Shown here piece by piece: positions 24,242 through 32,335 of a stretch of DNA of 40,684 bases. Source of the stretch: Alphaproteobacteria bacterium (GTDB lineage: Bacteria > Pseudomonadota > Alphaproteobacteria > Caedimonadales > UBA9215); assembly GCA_024281375.1 (NCBI GenBank), contig JAJSAD010000075.1, positions 1-40,684 of the forward strand. Direction: 5' to 3'. Position numbers and translations under genes: made by a program. Under the pieces are notes generated by a model that searched no databases, was not told the origin of the DNA, and saw only the letters and a list, made by a program, of their open reading frames with translations. The first letter of the stretch is position 1, and the number at the start of each line of letters is the position of its first letter.

Positions 24242-25219
24242 ATGGTAAGCGCGTGCGCAACACCTTTAGCGGCAGTAGATTTGATGAAGATTTATGGCAA
24301 AATCCATTTTTCTTGGAATTTACGTACAGACCATCTTGCTTGGAACGGTCCTATTAATAAACTCTTTGGATCCGATACACCTCTCTCAACAGGTAGCAGT
24401 TTTTTAACACGTTTAACCGCGTCGAGCTTTTGGAAACGCTTTAGTGACATAGAGGCCAGGTCTGGTGATGACTATACAACATCTTATACGGTCACCCTCC
24501 CCAATCAATTGCAATGTAATATTATCGAGTCTGCTAATTTGATTCGTAATGTTAGAGGACTCCCTGAACGTCTTGAGGGGAATATTCGCGTAGGGGAGGA
24601 TGTTAAAAATCAAAAAGATTTCAGTGGATATGATAAATTAACGGGCTTTCCCTCTCAGGAAGTTTTATTTGAAAATTTAGCTTGTATTATTGAACAAACC
24701 CGCGGGGAGGTTGCCCCGGGAGGTTATCTTGTTTTTTGTATCGATAAGCTATCCTTGATTTATTTTTTATATGGGTTGGATGCTTTAAGAGATTCTATTC
24801 TTCAAGTAGGGCTCACCTTAAAGAAATTCACACGTTTTAATGATACCATTGGTCGTATTAGCGGATGTTGTTTTGGAAGTGCCTTAAAGGATAGTGATGA
24901 ATGGGGTGTCTTTCAATCAGCACATCGCCTTGTAGAGGCCTGTTCAACTTTAAAAATTAAAACAAAGATTGAAACATTTTCCCCAACAGTTTCTGTTGGT
25001 GGTGCGTCCTTTAGAGAGACGATTACGCCCCTTGAAATTATTCGCCAAGCTGAGCAAGGCCTCTTTGAAATGCAAAATCTAAAAGGAATTGGTATCGTTA
25101 TGGAAGAACCTCAAAAAGGTAAAAAAGAAGTTGCCCGCCCTGTTGAAACCAAGGCTGGTAAACGTCGTATTGCTGATGAGAAAAAGAAAGCTAAAAAAAC
25201 ACCTAAAAAGAGTGCTTAA
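24242..25219 (+). CDS. PAS-like/degenerate GGDEF-domain protein
   Basis: A 325-residue cytoplasmic protein. Residues 15-120 look like a PAS-type sensor (IHFSWNLRTDHLAWNGPINK). Residues 128-285 follow the GGDEF fold order: DKLTGFPSQEVLFENL (the 'D-LTgL-nR--f-e-L' start), YLVFCIDKLSLIYFLYG ('-ll-iDid-fk--nd-yG'), a helix, RFNDTIGRISGCCFGSAL where GGDEF would be, then TVSVGGASFRE ('-vSiG-a') and IIRQAEQGLFEMQNLKG ('ll--AD-Aly-AK--Gr'). SGCCF replaces GGDEF, so diguanylate cyclase activity is not expected; it may bind a nucleotide or partner. The C-terminus is a Lys-rich tail. A good GGGAAG precedes the ATG. Confidence 0.7.
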   Translation: MVSACATPLAAVDLMKIYGKIHFSWNLRTDHLAWNGPINKLFGSDTPLSTGSSFLTRLTASSFWKRFSDIEARSGDDYTTSYTVTLPNQLQCNIIESANLIRNVRGLPERLEGNIRVGEDVKNQKDFSGYDKLTGFPSQEVLFENLACIIEQTRGEVAPGGYLVFCIDKLSLIYFLYGLDALRDSILQVGLTLKKFTRFNDTIGRISGCCFGSALKDSDEWGVFQSAHRLVEACSTLKIKTKIETFSPTVSVGGASFRETITPLEIIRQAEQGLFEMQNLKGIGIVMEEPQKGKKEVARPVETKAGKRRIADEKKKAKKTPKKSA

Positions 25220-25227
25220 GAATAGAA

Positions 25228-25695
25228 ATGACCTTACGAGTGATTTGTTTTCTCTTTTTTTGGGCTCTCTTTTTTGGGAATATGACAACCCTGAGGGCAG
25301 AAACTGTTTTAGGTGCTGAAAAGAGAGAGGTTGCTCATCAAGATCAAGGATATAGTCAAGAAATTGAGGAAATGTTCAGCTTGATTGTGAAACCTAGAAA
25401 AGGTAATTTTCTTCGCAAATCATTGCGTTTTAAAAAATATAAAATTGTTCAGAAAAACTTAGAGGATTTTAAAAAATATTTAACAGGGAAAAATCTACAA
25501 GAAAGGCAATCTCAGGCGGCCCAAATCGTTTCTGCCTATGAAATCCTTTATGACAAAATTTTATGGATTGATGACTTTAAGACAGGGCGATTGAAGTACT
25601 TTTCTAGTCCTTTTTATGCGGATCGATTTTTTAAAAACCATGATGGTATTTTTAATAACAAAGTTAACGACTCTGAAAGGAAAAAAGATGGCTAA
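25228..25695 (+). CDS. Exported protein of unknown function
   Basis: A 155-residue protein I do not recognise. A signal peptide is clear: MTLRVICFLFFWALFFGNMT followed by TLRAETVLG, with probable cleavage after LRA. The mature part is basic and helical (FLRKSLRFKKYKIVQKNLED, RQSQAAQIVSAYEILYDKIL) and aromatic-rich near the end. It begins 8 nt after the GGDEF-like gene and overlaps the next gene by 8 nt, so the three are probably translated together. Short spacing and overlapping exported genes suggest a joint envelope role; the function is unknown. Confidence 0.7.
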   Translation: MTLRVICFLFFWALFFGNMTTLRAETVLGAEKREVAHQDQGYSQEIEEMFSLIVKPRKGNFLRKSLRFKKYKIVQKNLEDFKKYLTGKNLQERQSQAAQIVSAYEILYDKILWIDDFKTGRLKYFSSPFYADRFFKNHDGIFNNKVNDSERKKDG

Positions 25696-26242
25696 AATAA
25701 AAAAAACAGGATTTTTTCTTGCAATAGTTATTGGGGCCCTTTGTTATATGTCAGCTCTTGAGGCCCAAGCTTCTTCTAAAAACATGCGAAATCTCCCTAA
25801 AAATGGTATCAATGTTGATTGGCCCGTTCTAACAGATCGACAATATTTCACCCATAGGGGGCGCAATACTCGTGCGGTGACCTTGCGCTCCGTAATGGCT
25901 TTTGATTGTCATAAAATTATGGATTTATATGATGAAGATCCCCAACTGGCTTTTGATGATTTAGAGCTTCTTATTTTGGTTCAGTTTGCTTTGCGTGGCC
26001 TTGATATCCAAACAATGGACCCCACAAAGCGTGAAAATATTGCTTTGGCTGAAATCGCAAAGCGTTTGCGGCAATTTGGTCGTCTTGAAGAAACAAAAGC
26101 CTTGTTTCAAACGCCTCGTGTTATTCCCAGTGTCGCTGGTTTGTGTCAGATTTTAGACGAACATAAAGATGATTTCTTACGTCAAAAATATCATGTGCGC
26201 CATCAGTGGGATTTGCATAAAGTTGCTGATAAAGCAAAATAA
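25688..26242 (+). CDS. Exported protein of unknown function, second of pair
   Basis: A 184-residue protein from the ATG at 25688. A longer frame from 25616 is rejected because the AAAGGAAAAAAG site and the signal peptide point to 25688. The signal peptide is MAKIKKTGFFLAIVIGALCY followed by MSALEAQA, cut after AQA. The mature part is mixed helical (DPQLAFDDLELLILVQFAL, NIALAEIAKRLRQFGRLEE) with two Cys (FDCHK, AGLCQI) that could form a disulphide. It is not recognised. It is probably periplasmic and co-made with the gene before it (8-nt overlap). It meets the EamA gene tail-to-tail with 1 nt between. Confidence 0.72.
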   Translation: MAKIKKTGFFLAIVIGALCYMSALEAQASSKNMRNLPKNGINVDWPVLTDRQYFTHRGRNTRAVTLRSVMAFDCHKIMDLYDEDPQLAFDDLELLILVQFALRGLDIQTMDPTKRENIALAEIAKRLRQFGRLEETKALFQTPRVIPSVAGLCQILDEHKDDFLRQKYHVRHQWDLHKVADKAK

Positions 26243-26243
26243 A

Positions 26244-27182
26244 TTAAGCAGTTACCTTTTTAAAAGGCTCTTGTTTTTTAAGGGCCTTCTTTTTGTCGCG
26301 ATAAAGAGTAAGGAGCCCCATGGAAATAATGAGGAACGCTCCTATAACGGTTGCGGAGTCTGGAATGTCGTTCCACACTAAAAAGCCAGCAAGCACTGCC
26401 CACACAAGGCCACAATAATCAAAAGGGGCTAAGGATGAAATGGGAGCAATGCGAAAGGCATGGATAAATCCAAATTGGGCTGTTCCGCCTAAGATGCCTG
26501 TTACAAAGAGATAAAAAAGATCAAGAAAACTGGGCATGATCCAAACAAAAGGAAGCATAAGTGCAGAACCGATAATACAAGCAAGAGTATACATCAATAC
26601 AAGGAGCGTATTACTATCATAGGCGCACAGACGTTTTCCTATAATAACGGAAATGCCCGTGAATAAACCACTGGCAACAGCATAAAGAGCATTGAGTTGG
26701 AAAGTCTCGTTGCCGGGCTGCAAGATAATAAAAACGCCCACAAAACCAATAATCACCGCAAGGGATCGATAAATACCGACCTTTTCTCCAAGGAATGGAA
26801 TGGCGAGGATCGTCATAAAAAGAGGAGACGTATAGGAAAGAGTGTAAAGGGAGGCAAGGGGGAGAGAGCGGCAAGCCATAAAATAAAAAATGAGTGCACA
26901 AAACATAAGCATTGCTCTTATGATTTGTCCTTTAAGGTGTTGCGTCTTTAAAAGCAGTAAAGGAGATTTAAAATGCCCTTGTTCCAAGAACCCTAAAAAA
27001 ACAATGGGAAGGAGGGAAAAAAGGCAACGAAAGAAAATTATTTCAAACACAGAATATTTGGGCGGTAGACTCTTTATGATGACATCTTGTATGGTATACA
27101 AAAGAAGAGAGCCTAAAAGCAGAAAAGCTGCCTGTGGAAGATGAGTGTTTTTAAAAGAATGGCTCTGAATGGCTGGTAGCAT
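26244..27182 (-). CDS. EamA/DMT-superfamily transporter
   Basis: A 312-residue, ten-helix transporter with two EamA repeats. The first repeat has the start IQDVIIKSLPPKYSVFEIIF with FRCLFSLLPIV, then YTSPLFMTILAIPFLGEKVG; the second has FIHAFRIAPISSLAPFDYCG and AVLAGFLVWNDIPDSATVIG. The helix 4 LGEKVG phrase is the family signature. Such proteins move amino acids, drugs or S-adenosylmethionine (as in Rickettsia Sam); the cargo is unknown here. It ends with a Lys-rich tail. The start codon at 27182 has a weak site. Confidence 0.85.
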   Translation of the reverse strand: MLPAIQSHSFKNTHLPQAAFLLLGSLLLYTIQDVIIKSLPPKYSVFEIIFFRCLFSLLPIVFLGFLEQGHFKSPLLLLKTQHLKGQIIRAMLMFCALIFYFMACRSLPLASLYTLSYTSPLFMTILAIPFLGEKVGIYRSLAVIIGFVGVFIILQPGNETFQLNALYAVASGLFTGISVIIGKRLCAYDSNTLLVLMYTLACIIGSALMLPFVWIMPSFLDLFYLFVTGILGGTAQFGFIHAFRIAPISSLAPFDYCGLVWAVLAGFLVWNDIPDSATVIGAFLIISMGLLTLYRDKKKALKKQEPFKKVTA

Positions 27183-27245
27183 AGGCTATTATTAAGATTT
27201 TCTTTACGTGTATTGAATACTAGCAAGATAGAGACATAATGACAA

Positions 27246-29501
27246 ATGGATAGAAGTGAAGCGTTTGACATGACCAACGATATAACAGAAGATCCTTTAC
27301 CTAAATCCTCTTATCTTGATGCTTTGAATGCTCCTCAACGCCAAGCTGTTGAGACAACAGAAGGGCCTGTCTTGGTTCTAGCAGGGGCGGGCACAGGCAA
27401 GACTAAGGTTCTGACCACAAGAATTGTCCATATTCTCATACAAGGAAAAGCAGTTCCCGGGCAAATTCTCTCGGTAACGTTTACCAACAAAGCAGCCCAT
27501 GAAATGAAGCGTCGCGTTGAATCCATGATTGGCCCAGGCGCCGAAGGGGTTTGGTCAGGGACTTTTCATTCTCTGTGTGTGCGGATGCTGCGCCGTCATG
27601 CCGAGCTCATTGATCGTCAACAAAACTTTACGATTCTCGATACAGACGACCAACTGCGCCTGATCAAGCAAATTCAAAAAGCCGAAAACATGGATGACAA
27701 AGCGATGCCCCCTCGCCATGTTCTCTCTTTCATCGGTCGCTGGAAAGATCGAGCAATGCTACCAGAGAAAGTTTCCTCTTGTGAGCGCTCTTCTTACTAT
27801 GACGAGGGGTCAAAAAGTGACCCTGTCCTTCGGATTTATGAAATTTATCAAGATCGATTGCGCACGCTCAATGCTATGGATTTTGGAGATTTGTTACTCT
27901 TAACCCTCGAGGTTTTCAAGAGGAGCCCCGATATTCTCGAGACCTATCAACGGCAATTTAAATATATCTTGGTGGATGAATATCAAGATACCAATGTGGC
28001 GCAATATTTATGGCTCCGCTTGCTGGCTCAAAAGCATAAAAACATTTGTTGTGTGGGAGATGATGATCAGTCTATTTATAGTTGGCGCGGGGCTGAGGTC
28101 ACCAATATTTTGCGTTTTGAAAAGGATTTTCCAGGCGCTTTAACGGTGCGCTTGGAGGAGAATTATCGCTCCACACCTCATATTTTGGGGGCTGCCAGTG
28201 GATTGATCACCCAGAATAAAAAGCGGTTGGGGAAAACGCTGTGGACTCAAAAAGATCAAGGCGATCCTATTCGTATTAAAAGTGTTTGGAATGGCGAAGA
28301 AGAAGCGCGCTTTGTGGCTGACGAAATTGAGGCTCTTCAGCGCCAGGGAAATTCTCTGTCAGATATGGCCATTTTAATTCGAGCTTCTTTTCAAACACGG
28401 GAATTTGAAGACCGTTTTATTAGCTTGGGAATTCCCTACCGTGTTATTGGCGGCCCTCGTTTTTATGAGCGCCTTGAGATCAGAGATGCTATGGCTTATT
28501 TACGTATTGTCCAACAGCCTCATGATAGCCTTGCTTTTGAGCGCATTGTCAATACACCACGCCGGGGAATTGGGGCCACGAGCCTGCAGGTGATTAATCA
28601 ATATGCCCGTTTAGAAGATATCCCCCTGATGGAAGCCGCCCGCGTGTTGATTGAAACAGACGAGTTGCGGGGTAAAGCGAGAACAGGCCTTCGTAGCCTC
28701 CTCAATGATATTATGCGTTGGCAAGGTCTTCTTAAGGAAAAAGACCCCGATGAGTTTGCTCGCCTTGTTTTGGATGAGTCAGGCTATACCCTGATGTGGC
28801 AGCAAGATCAATCCCCTGAAGCAGGCGGACGTTTGGAAAACCTGAAAGAACTCGTGGATGCCCTCAAAGAATTCGAGTCCATTGGACAGTTCTTGGAGCA
28901 TGTGAGCCTTGTGATGGAAAATACCCGCAATGCGGATTCGTCGGCCGAGCTCGTGACTCTCATGACCCTTCACAGTGCAAAAGGTCTTGAGTTTGACACC
29001 GTCTTTTTAGCGGGTTGGGAAGAAGGCACATTTCCCCATCAAAAAAGTATCGATGAAGGTAATCTTGAAGAAGAACGGCGTTTAGCCTATGTGGGGATTA
29101 CCCGCGCGAAAACCAGGGCTTTTATTACAACAGCCATGAACCGTTTAGTCCATGGGTCATGGCAAAATTGTATCCCGTCTCGGTTTATTGATGAAATTCC
29201 TGACGAACATGTGTCAAGAGAAGACTCCACAAAGGTTTTTAAATTTAATCCCCATGGTCGTTTGGGGAGTAATAGAGAGGGGTACTTAGGTTTTTCCAAT
29301 AAAAAAGCATCCCTTTCGCCAAAGGCCCCGTCCTCTCAAAAACGGAAAGGCAATTTTGAAATTGGCAACCGGGTTTTTCACTTAAAATTCGGGTATGGAG
29401 AGGTTATTGGTCTTTCGGGGGATAAACTTGAAATTCACTTTACACACTCGGGCATTAAAAATGTGGTGTCGAGTTTTGTAAAACAGGAAGAGGATGTTTG
29501 A
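27246..29501 (+). CDS. uvrD: DNA helicase UvrD/PcrA
   Basis: A 751-residue superfamily 1A 3'-5' helicase used in nucleotide excision and mismatch repair and replication restart. Motifs in order: Q motif LNAPQRQAV, Walker A VLAGAGTGKT, TFTNKAAHEM (Ia), LVDEYQDTN (II), DDDQSIYSWRGA (III), RLEENYRST (IV), TLMTLHSAKGLEFDTVFLAG (V) and LAYVGITRAK (VI). The C-terminus has a basic linker and the PcrA-type domain GNRVFHLKFGYGEVIGLSG. The start is 27246 or, with a shorter N-terminus, 27270. It opens the operon with prmA (3 nt), miaA (2 nt) and the GNAT gene (1 nt). Confidence 0.96.
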   Translation: MDRSEAFDMTNDITEDPLPKSSYLDALNAPQRQAVETTEGPVLVLAGAGTGKTKVLTTRIVHILIQGKAVPGQILSVTFTNKAAHEMKRRVESMIGPGAEGVWSGTFHSLCVRMLRRHAELIDRQQNFTILDTDDQLRLIKQIQKAENMDDKAMPPRHVLSFIGRWKDRAMLPEKVSSCERSSYYDEGSKSDPVLRIYEIYQDRLRTLNAMDFGDLLLLTLEVFKRSPDILETYQRQFKYILVDEYQDTNVAQYLWLRLLAQKHKNICCVGDDDQSIYSWRGAEVTNILRFEKDFPGALTVRLEENYRSTPHILGAASGLITQNKKRLGKTLWTQKDQGDPIRIKSVWNGEEEARFVADEIEALQRQGNSLSDMAILIRASFQTREFEDRFISLGIPYRVIGGPRFYERLEIRDAMAYLRIVQQPHDSLAFERIVNTPRRGIGATSLQVINQYARLEDIPLMEAARVLIETDELRGKARTGLRSLLNDIMRWQGLLKEKDPDEFARLVLDESGYTLMWQQDQSPEAGGRLENLKELVDALKEFESIGQFLEHVSLVMENTRNADSSAELVTLMTLHSAKGLEFDTVFLAGWEEGTFPHQKSIDEGNLEEERRLAYVGITRAKTRAFITTAMNRLVHGSWQNCIPSRFIDEIPDEHVSREDSTKVFKFNPHGRLGSNREGYLGFSNKKASLSPKAPSSQKRKGNFEIGNRVFHLKFGYGEVIGLSGDKLEIHFTHSGIKNVVSSFVKQEEDV

Positions 29502-29504
29502 AAA

Positions 29505-30422
29505 ATGATTTGGCAGTTTAAAATTTCTGTTGAAAAAGATGTCGCTTATGGGCTTAGCGAGGCCTTAGAAAAGCATGCTGATGTGATGTCTTTGTTTGAA
29601 AGTCCTAATGATCAAACCCTTTGGGTTGTCGAAGGAACTTGCGAACAGGAGCCGAATCGAGATCGTATAGAAGGTATTATCAAAGATTTTAAAAATGATC
29701 CCCTCCCCTCCCTCGATATTATTAAGCTCCCTGATATTGATTGGCTTGCTGAAAATCGTAAGTCTTTTCCTCCCTTAGAAATTGCAGGATTTTATATCTA
29801 TGGGTCTCATATTAAAGACCCGCAATGGGGAGCGAATATCCCTTTGAAAATTGATGCCTCAACAGCTTTTGGAACGGGGAATCATGGCACAACCCATGGG
29901 TGTTTAGAAGCTTTACAACGTTTAAAAAGTCAAGGTATACATCCCCGAAATCCTTTGGACCTTGGGTGTGGCACAGGTATTTTAGCCCTTGGTATTGCCA
30001 AGCTGTTTCAGGTTAAAACCCTTGCCCTAGATATTGATCCCGACGCAACAGAAAAAGCGCTTTATAATGCCAAAGAAAATGATGCCGCTGAGTTGATCAC
30101 CGTTTTAACATCGGGAAGCCTTGAGGGTGAGGATATTACTCAAAAAGAACCATTTGATTTGATCGTCGCTAATATCTTAGCAGGGCCTTTAATAGAGATG
30201 GCTTTCCAAGTGAAGAAAGCTCTTACTAAGGGCGGGTCTCTTATTTTATCGGGAATACTCTATCATCAGGTAAAAGCCGTCAAAGCAGCTTACGTTGACG
30301 CTACCCTCACCCTCCAAGAAGAACGCCTGAAGGGGGAATGGGCAACGTTGATTTTTACAAAACAAAGTATCCAAGATGCCTTAAAAAGTAGGATGGATTT
30401 TTCTATTCAAATTGAGGGGTAA
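29505..30422 (+). CDS. prmA: Ribosomal protein L11 methyltransferase
   Basis: A 305-residue SAM-dependent enzyme that methylates ribosomal protein L11. The N-terminal domain ends in LPDIDWLAENRKSFPPLEIA, followed by STAFGTGNHGTTHGCLEALQ, the SAM loop PLDLGCGTGILALGIAKL, LALDIDPDATEKALYNAKEN, and DLIVANILAGPLIEM (the NPPY-like family motif). Length fits. GAGG precedes the ATG. It is the second gene in the uvrD operon. Confidence 0.96.
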   Translation: MIWQFKISVEKDVAYGLSEALEKHADVMSLFESPNDQTLWVVEGTCEQEPNRDRIEGIIKDFKNDPLPSLDIIKLPDIDWLAENRKSFPPLEIAGFYIYGSHIKDPQWGANIPLKIDASTAFGTGNHGTTHGCLEALQRLKSQGIHPRNPLDLGCGTGILALGIAKLFQVKTLALDIDPDATEKALYNAKENDAAELITVLTSGSLEGEDITQKEPFDLIVANILAGPLIEMAFQVKKALTKGGSLILSGILYHQVKAVKAAYVDATLTLQEERLKGEWATLIFTKQSIQDALKSRMDFSIQIEG

Positions 30423-30424
30423 TT

Positions 30425-31348
30425 TTGAGAGAAGGCCCTGCTGTCTACATTATCGTCGGACCGACGGCCAGTGGAAAATCTGGGTTAGCGGTTGCCTTAG
30501 CTCAGCACCTTGAAGGTGTTGTGATTAATGCCGATAGCATGCAGGTTTATGAGTCTCTGTCTATTGTAACGGCGAGGCCCTCTAAAGAGGATAGGAGTAA
30601 AATTCCCCACCGCCTTTATGGCATCGTGAGTGACCCCAATGACTCTTATTCCGTGGCCAGATGGCGGGAGGCTGCTGTTCAAGAAATTGAAAAGGCTTTT
30701 CAGATCGGGAAAGAACCTATTATTGTGGGGGGAACAGGTCTTTATATTAAAGCACTTTTGGAAGGATTGACGAATATTCCTGAAAGTGATCCCCAAATGA
30801 GGGAGACGTTGCGTCAACAGGCACAATCTCCAGAGGGTATTCAAGAGCTTTACGAAAGCTTAAAACAAAAAGATCACGTCGCCGCAGGTCATTTAAAGGC
30901 AACAGATGCTCAGCGCATTGTGCGGGCCCTTGAGGTGGTCATGACTACGGGAAAGCCCCTTCATGAATGGCAAGCAATACCCACAATACCCCTGCCCTAT
31001 AAAACAAAGGTCATTTATCTCAATCCTCCTCGAGAGGAAGTAGTGGTGCGCTCTCAAAAACGCCTAGAAAGAATGTTTAAAGACGGAGCTATCGAGGAGG
31101 TAAGAGCGCTTTTAAAGTCAGGATTGTATGACCAGAGCCCCCTTAGAAAAGCCGTTGGGGTGCGTGAAATTAACTCCTACTTAAAAGGTGAACTCACTTT
31201 GAAAAAAGCATTGGAGAAAAGCTTTATAGCCACAAGACAATATATCAAACGTCAACAAACCTGGTTTAACCATCAATTAAAGCCTGATATCATATTGACT
31301 AAATGCTATGAACCCTCGGATTTTCAACCCCTTCTAAAAGAGCTTTGA
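30425..31348 (+). CDS. miaA: tRNA dimethylallyltransferase
   Basis: A 307-residue enzyme adding a dimethylallyl group to A37 of tRNAs that read UNN codons. Signature parts: IIVGPTASGKSGLAVALA (P-loop), INADSMQVYESLSIVTARPS, ARWREAAVQEI, PIIVGGTGLYIKALLEGL, DAQRIVRALEV and the tail KSFIATRQYIKRQQTWF. The start is TTG at 30425, with GAGGGG (30413-30418) 6 nt upstream; no ATG is available near. Translation is probably coupled with prmA. Confidence 0.95.
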   Translation: MREGPAVYIIVGPTASGKSGLAVALAQHLEGVVINADSMQVYESLSIVTARPSKEDRSKIPHRLYGIVSDPNDSYSVARWREAAVQEIEKAFQIGKEPIIVGGTGLYIKALLEGLTNIPESDPQMRETLRQQAQSPEGIQELYESLKQKDHVAAGHLKATDAQRIVRALEVVMTTGKPLHEWQAIPTIPLPYKTKVIYLNPPREEVVVRSQKRLERMFKDGAIEEVRALLKSGLYDQSPLRKAVGVREINSYLKGELTLKKALEKSFIATRQYIKRQQTWFNHQLKPDIILTKCYEPSDFQPLLKEL

Positions 31349-31349
31349 G

Positions 31350-31874
31350 ATGACTCCCTCCCTTCAAACCATTCCCCTTGATCACTACGATCTTCTTCAG
31401 AACATGGCGCGTTTTTATGTGTATGATATGTCACGGGCCTGTGGTCATTTACCCAATTGGGAGCTCCCCAAAAGTGGTCTTTTTGAGTGTTATAACCTTA
31501 AAAATTATATTATCGATGAGGACCGCCGAGCTTATTTCGTCATGGTTGATCAAGAAATAGCAGGATTTTTGATGATCAATAAGATCGTCTCAACCCCTGA
31601 TACGGATTGGAACATGGGAGAATTCTTTGTTTTGGCTAAGTTCCAAGGTCAAGGCATAGGCACTCAGATACTCCCTCTTGTTTTTAAAGACCTTCCTGGT
31701 ATTTGGGAAATAGGTATCATGCCTGAAAATAAACCTGGATTCCAATTTTGGTCGGGTCTTCTAAAAAAACTTTCTCAGCAAAAGATCATAAGGTCTGATT
31801 ATACGTTGACCCCTACTGAAATTTTAGAACCGGAACCTCATATAAAAAATATTTTCAAAGTTGAAACATATTAA
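31350..31874 (+). CDS. GNAT-family N-acetyltransferase
   Basis: A 174-residue acetyl-CoA-dependent transferase. The core AFV-like segment RRAYFVMVDQEIAGFLMINK with MGEFFVLAKFQGQGIGTQIL holds the GNAT acetyl-CoA loop (Q/RxxGxG/A, here QGQGIG). The substrate is unknown. The gene starts 1 nt after miaA, so it belongs to the uvrD operon and is its last gene. The TAA stop (31872-31874) lies inside the first bases of repeat A copy 4, so the element end has set the C-terminus. Confidence 0.82.
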   Translation: MTPSLQTIPLDHYDLLQNMARFYVYDMSRACGHLPNWELPKSGLFECYNLKNYIIDEDRRAYFVMVDQEIAGFLMINKIVSTPDTDWNMGEFFVLAKFQGQGIGTQILPLVFKDLPGIWEIGIMPENKPGFQFWSGLLKKLSQQKIIRSDYTLTPTEILEPEPHIKNIFKVETY

Positions 31875-31944
31875 TCATTCCAAAAAGGTTCTAATCTAGG
31901 AAAGAGCGGATGACGATATCTGGGACTTTATTTAATCGACTATA
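31870..31944. repeat. Repeat family A, copy 4 (internally deleted)
   Basis: A 75-bp copy: left part ATTAATCATTCCAAAAAGGT and TCTAGGAAAGAGCG match copy 2, the right part ATCTGGGACTTTATTTAATC ends CGACTATA, and about 31 internal bases are missing. It contains the stop codon of the GNAT gene. Its terminal TATA (31941-31944) is also the first TATA of repeat B copy 2. Confidence 0.8.
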
Positions 31945-32067
31945 CCTATTCAGTTTCGACGTGTGGGTTTTAAAACCAGACCAGAGCTCCCGGAGCGTAT
32001 ACTGCATACGTGAGGACAGCGAAGTGTCGCCGTTTTGAAGTCCACACGTCGAAACTGAATAAGTATA
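31941..32067. repeat. Repeat family B, copy 2 (best ends)
   Basis: A 127-bp element with 26-bp terminal inverted repeats matching at 25 of 26 positions: TATACCTATTCAGTTTCGAC then GTGTGG at the left, and the complement at 32042-32067. The inner AAAACCAGACCAGAGCTCCC is shared in inverse orientation with copies 1 and 3. Some 20-25 internal bases present in those copies are missing. TA-rich ends suggest a non-autonomous element that targets TA (Tc1/IS630-like); no transposase gene is in the window. Confidence 0.88.
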
Positions 32068-32068
32068 T

Positions 32069-32099
32069 AAAAAAATCCCTGTAGGCAGAACCTACAGGG
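32069..32099 (-). terminator. Rho-independent terminator of the small RNA
   Basis: On the minus strand CCCTGTAGG (32099-32091) pairs perfectly with CCTACAGGG (32085-32077) around a 5-nt loop, followed by A and seven T (32076-32069). This is a strong, classical terminator, adjacent to the end of repeat B copy 2. Confidence 0.9.
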
Positions 32100-32203
32100 C
32101 AAGTACAGGGAGGTAAAGTTAGAAAACAGGAATAAACTAACTTTACGTGTTGTAATTACTTACAACAATGTTTCAAAATTTTGCAATTTCAAAACAGGTT
32201 ACC
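32069..32203 (-). ncRNA. Candidate structured small RNA
   Basis: Minus strand, about 135 nt, with its own promoter (32209-32237) and terminator (32069-32099). Three hairpins follow each other: TGTTGTAA/TTACAACA with a 4-nt loop (32148-32167), GTAAAGTTAG/CTAACTTTAC with a 14-nt loop (32113-32146), and the terminator stem. The single-stranded link between the last two reads CTCCCTGTACTTG and is partly complementary to Shine-Dalgarno sequences (GGAGG). No open frame of note lies within it. It does not match any RNA I recognise (not 6S, SRP, RNase P or tmRNA). Expression is inferred. Confidence 0.6.
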
Positions 32204-32208
32204 TTTCA

Positions 32209-32237
32209 TATATAGGGAGAATGTTTCCCTACGTCAA
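32209..32237 (-). promoter_or_regulatory. Promoter of the candidate small RNA
   Basis: Minus strand: TTGACG (32237-32232), exactly 17 bp, then TATATA (32214-32209). Transcription would begin near 32203. It points away from the EamA gene end at 32336 and toward the hairpins, and it has no protein-coding gene to serve. Confidence 0.65.
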
Positions 32238-32335
32238 CAAAAAAATTTATGTTTGTTTAAAAAAATATTCTTTGCCTATATGGAAAAAATACAAAAACCC
32301 CTGTAAACCCCTATATATAAAGGATTTTTCAACAC

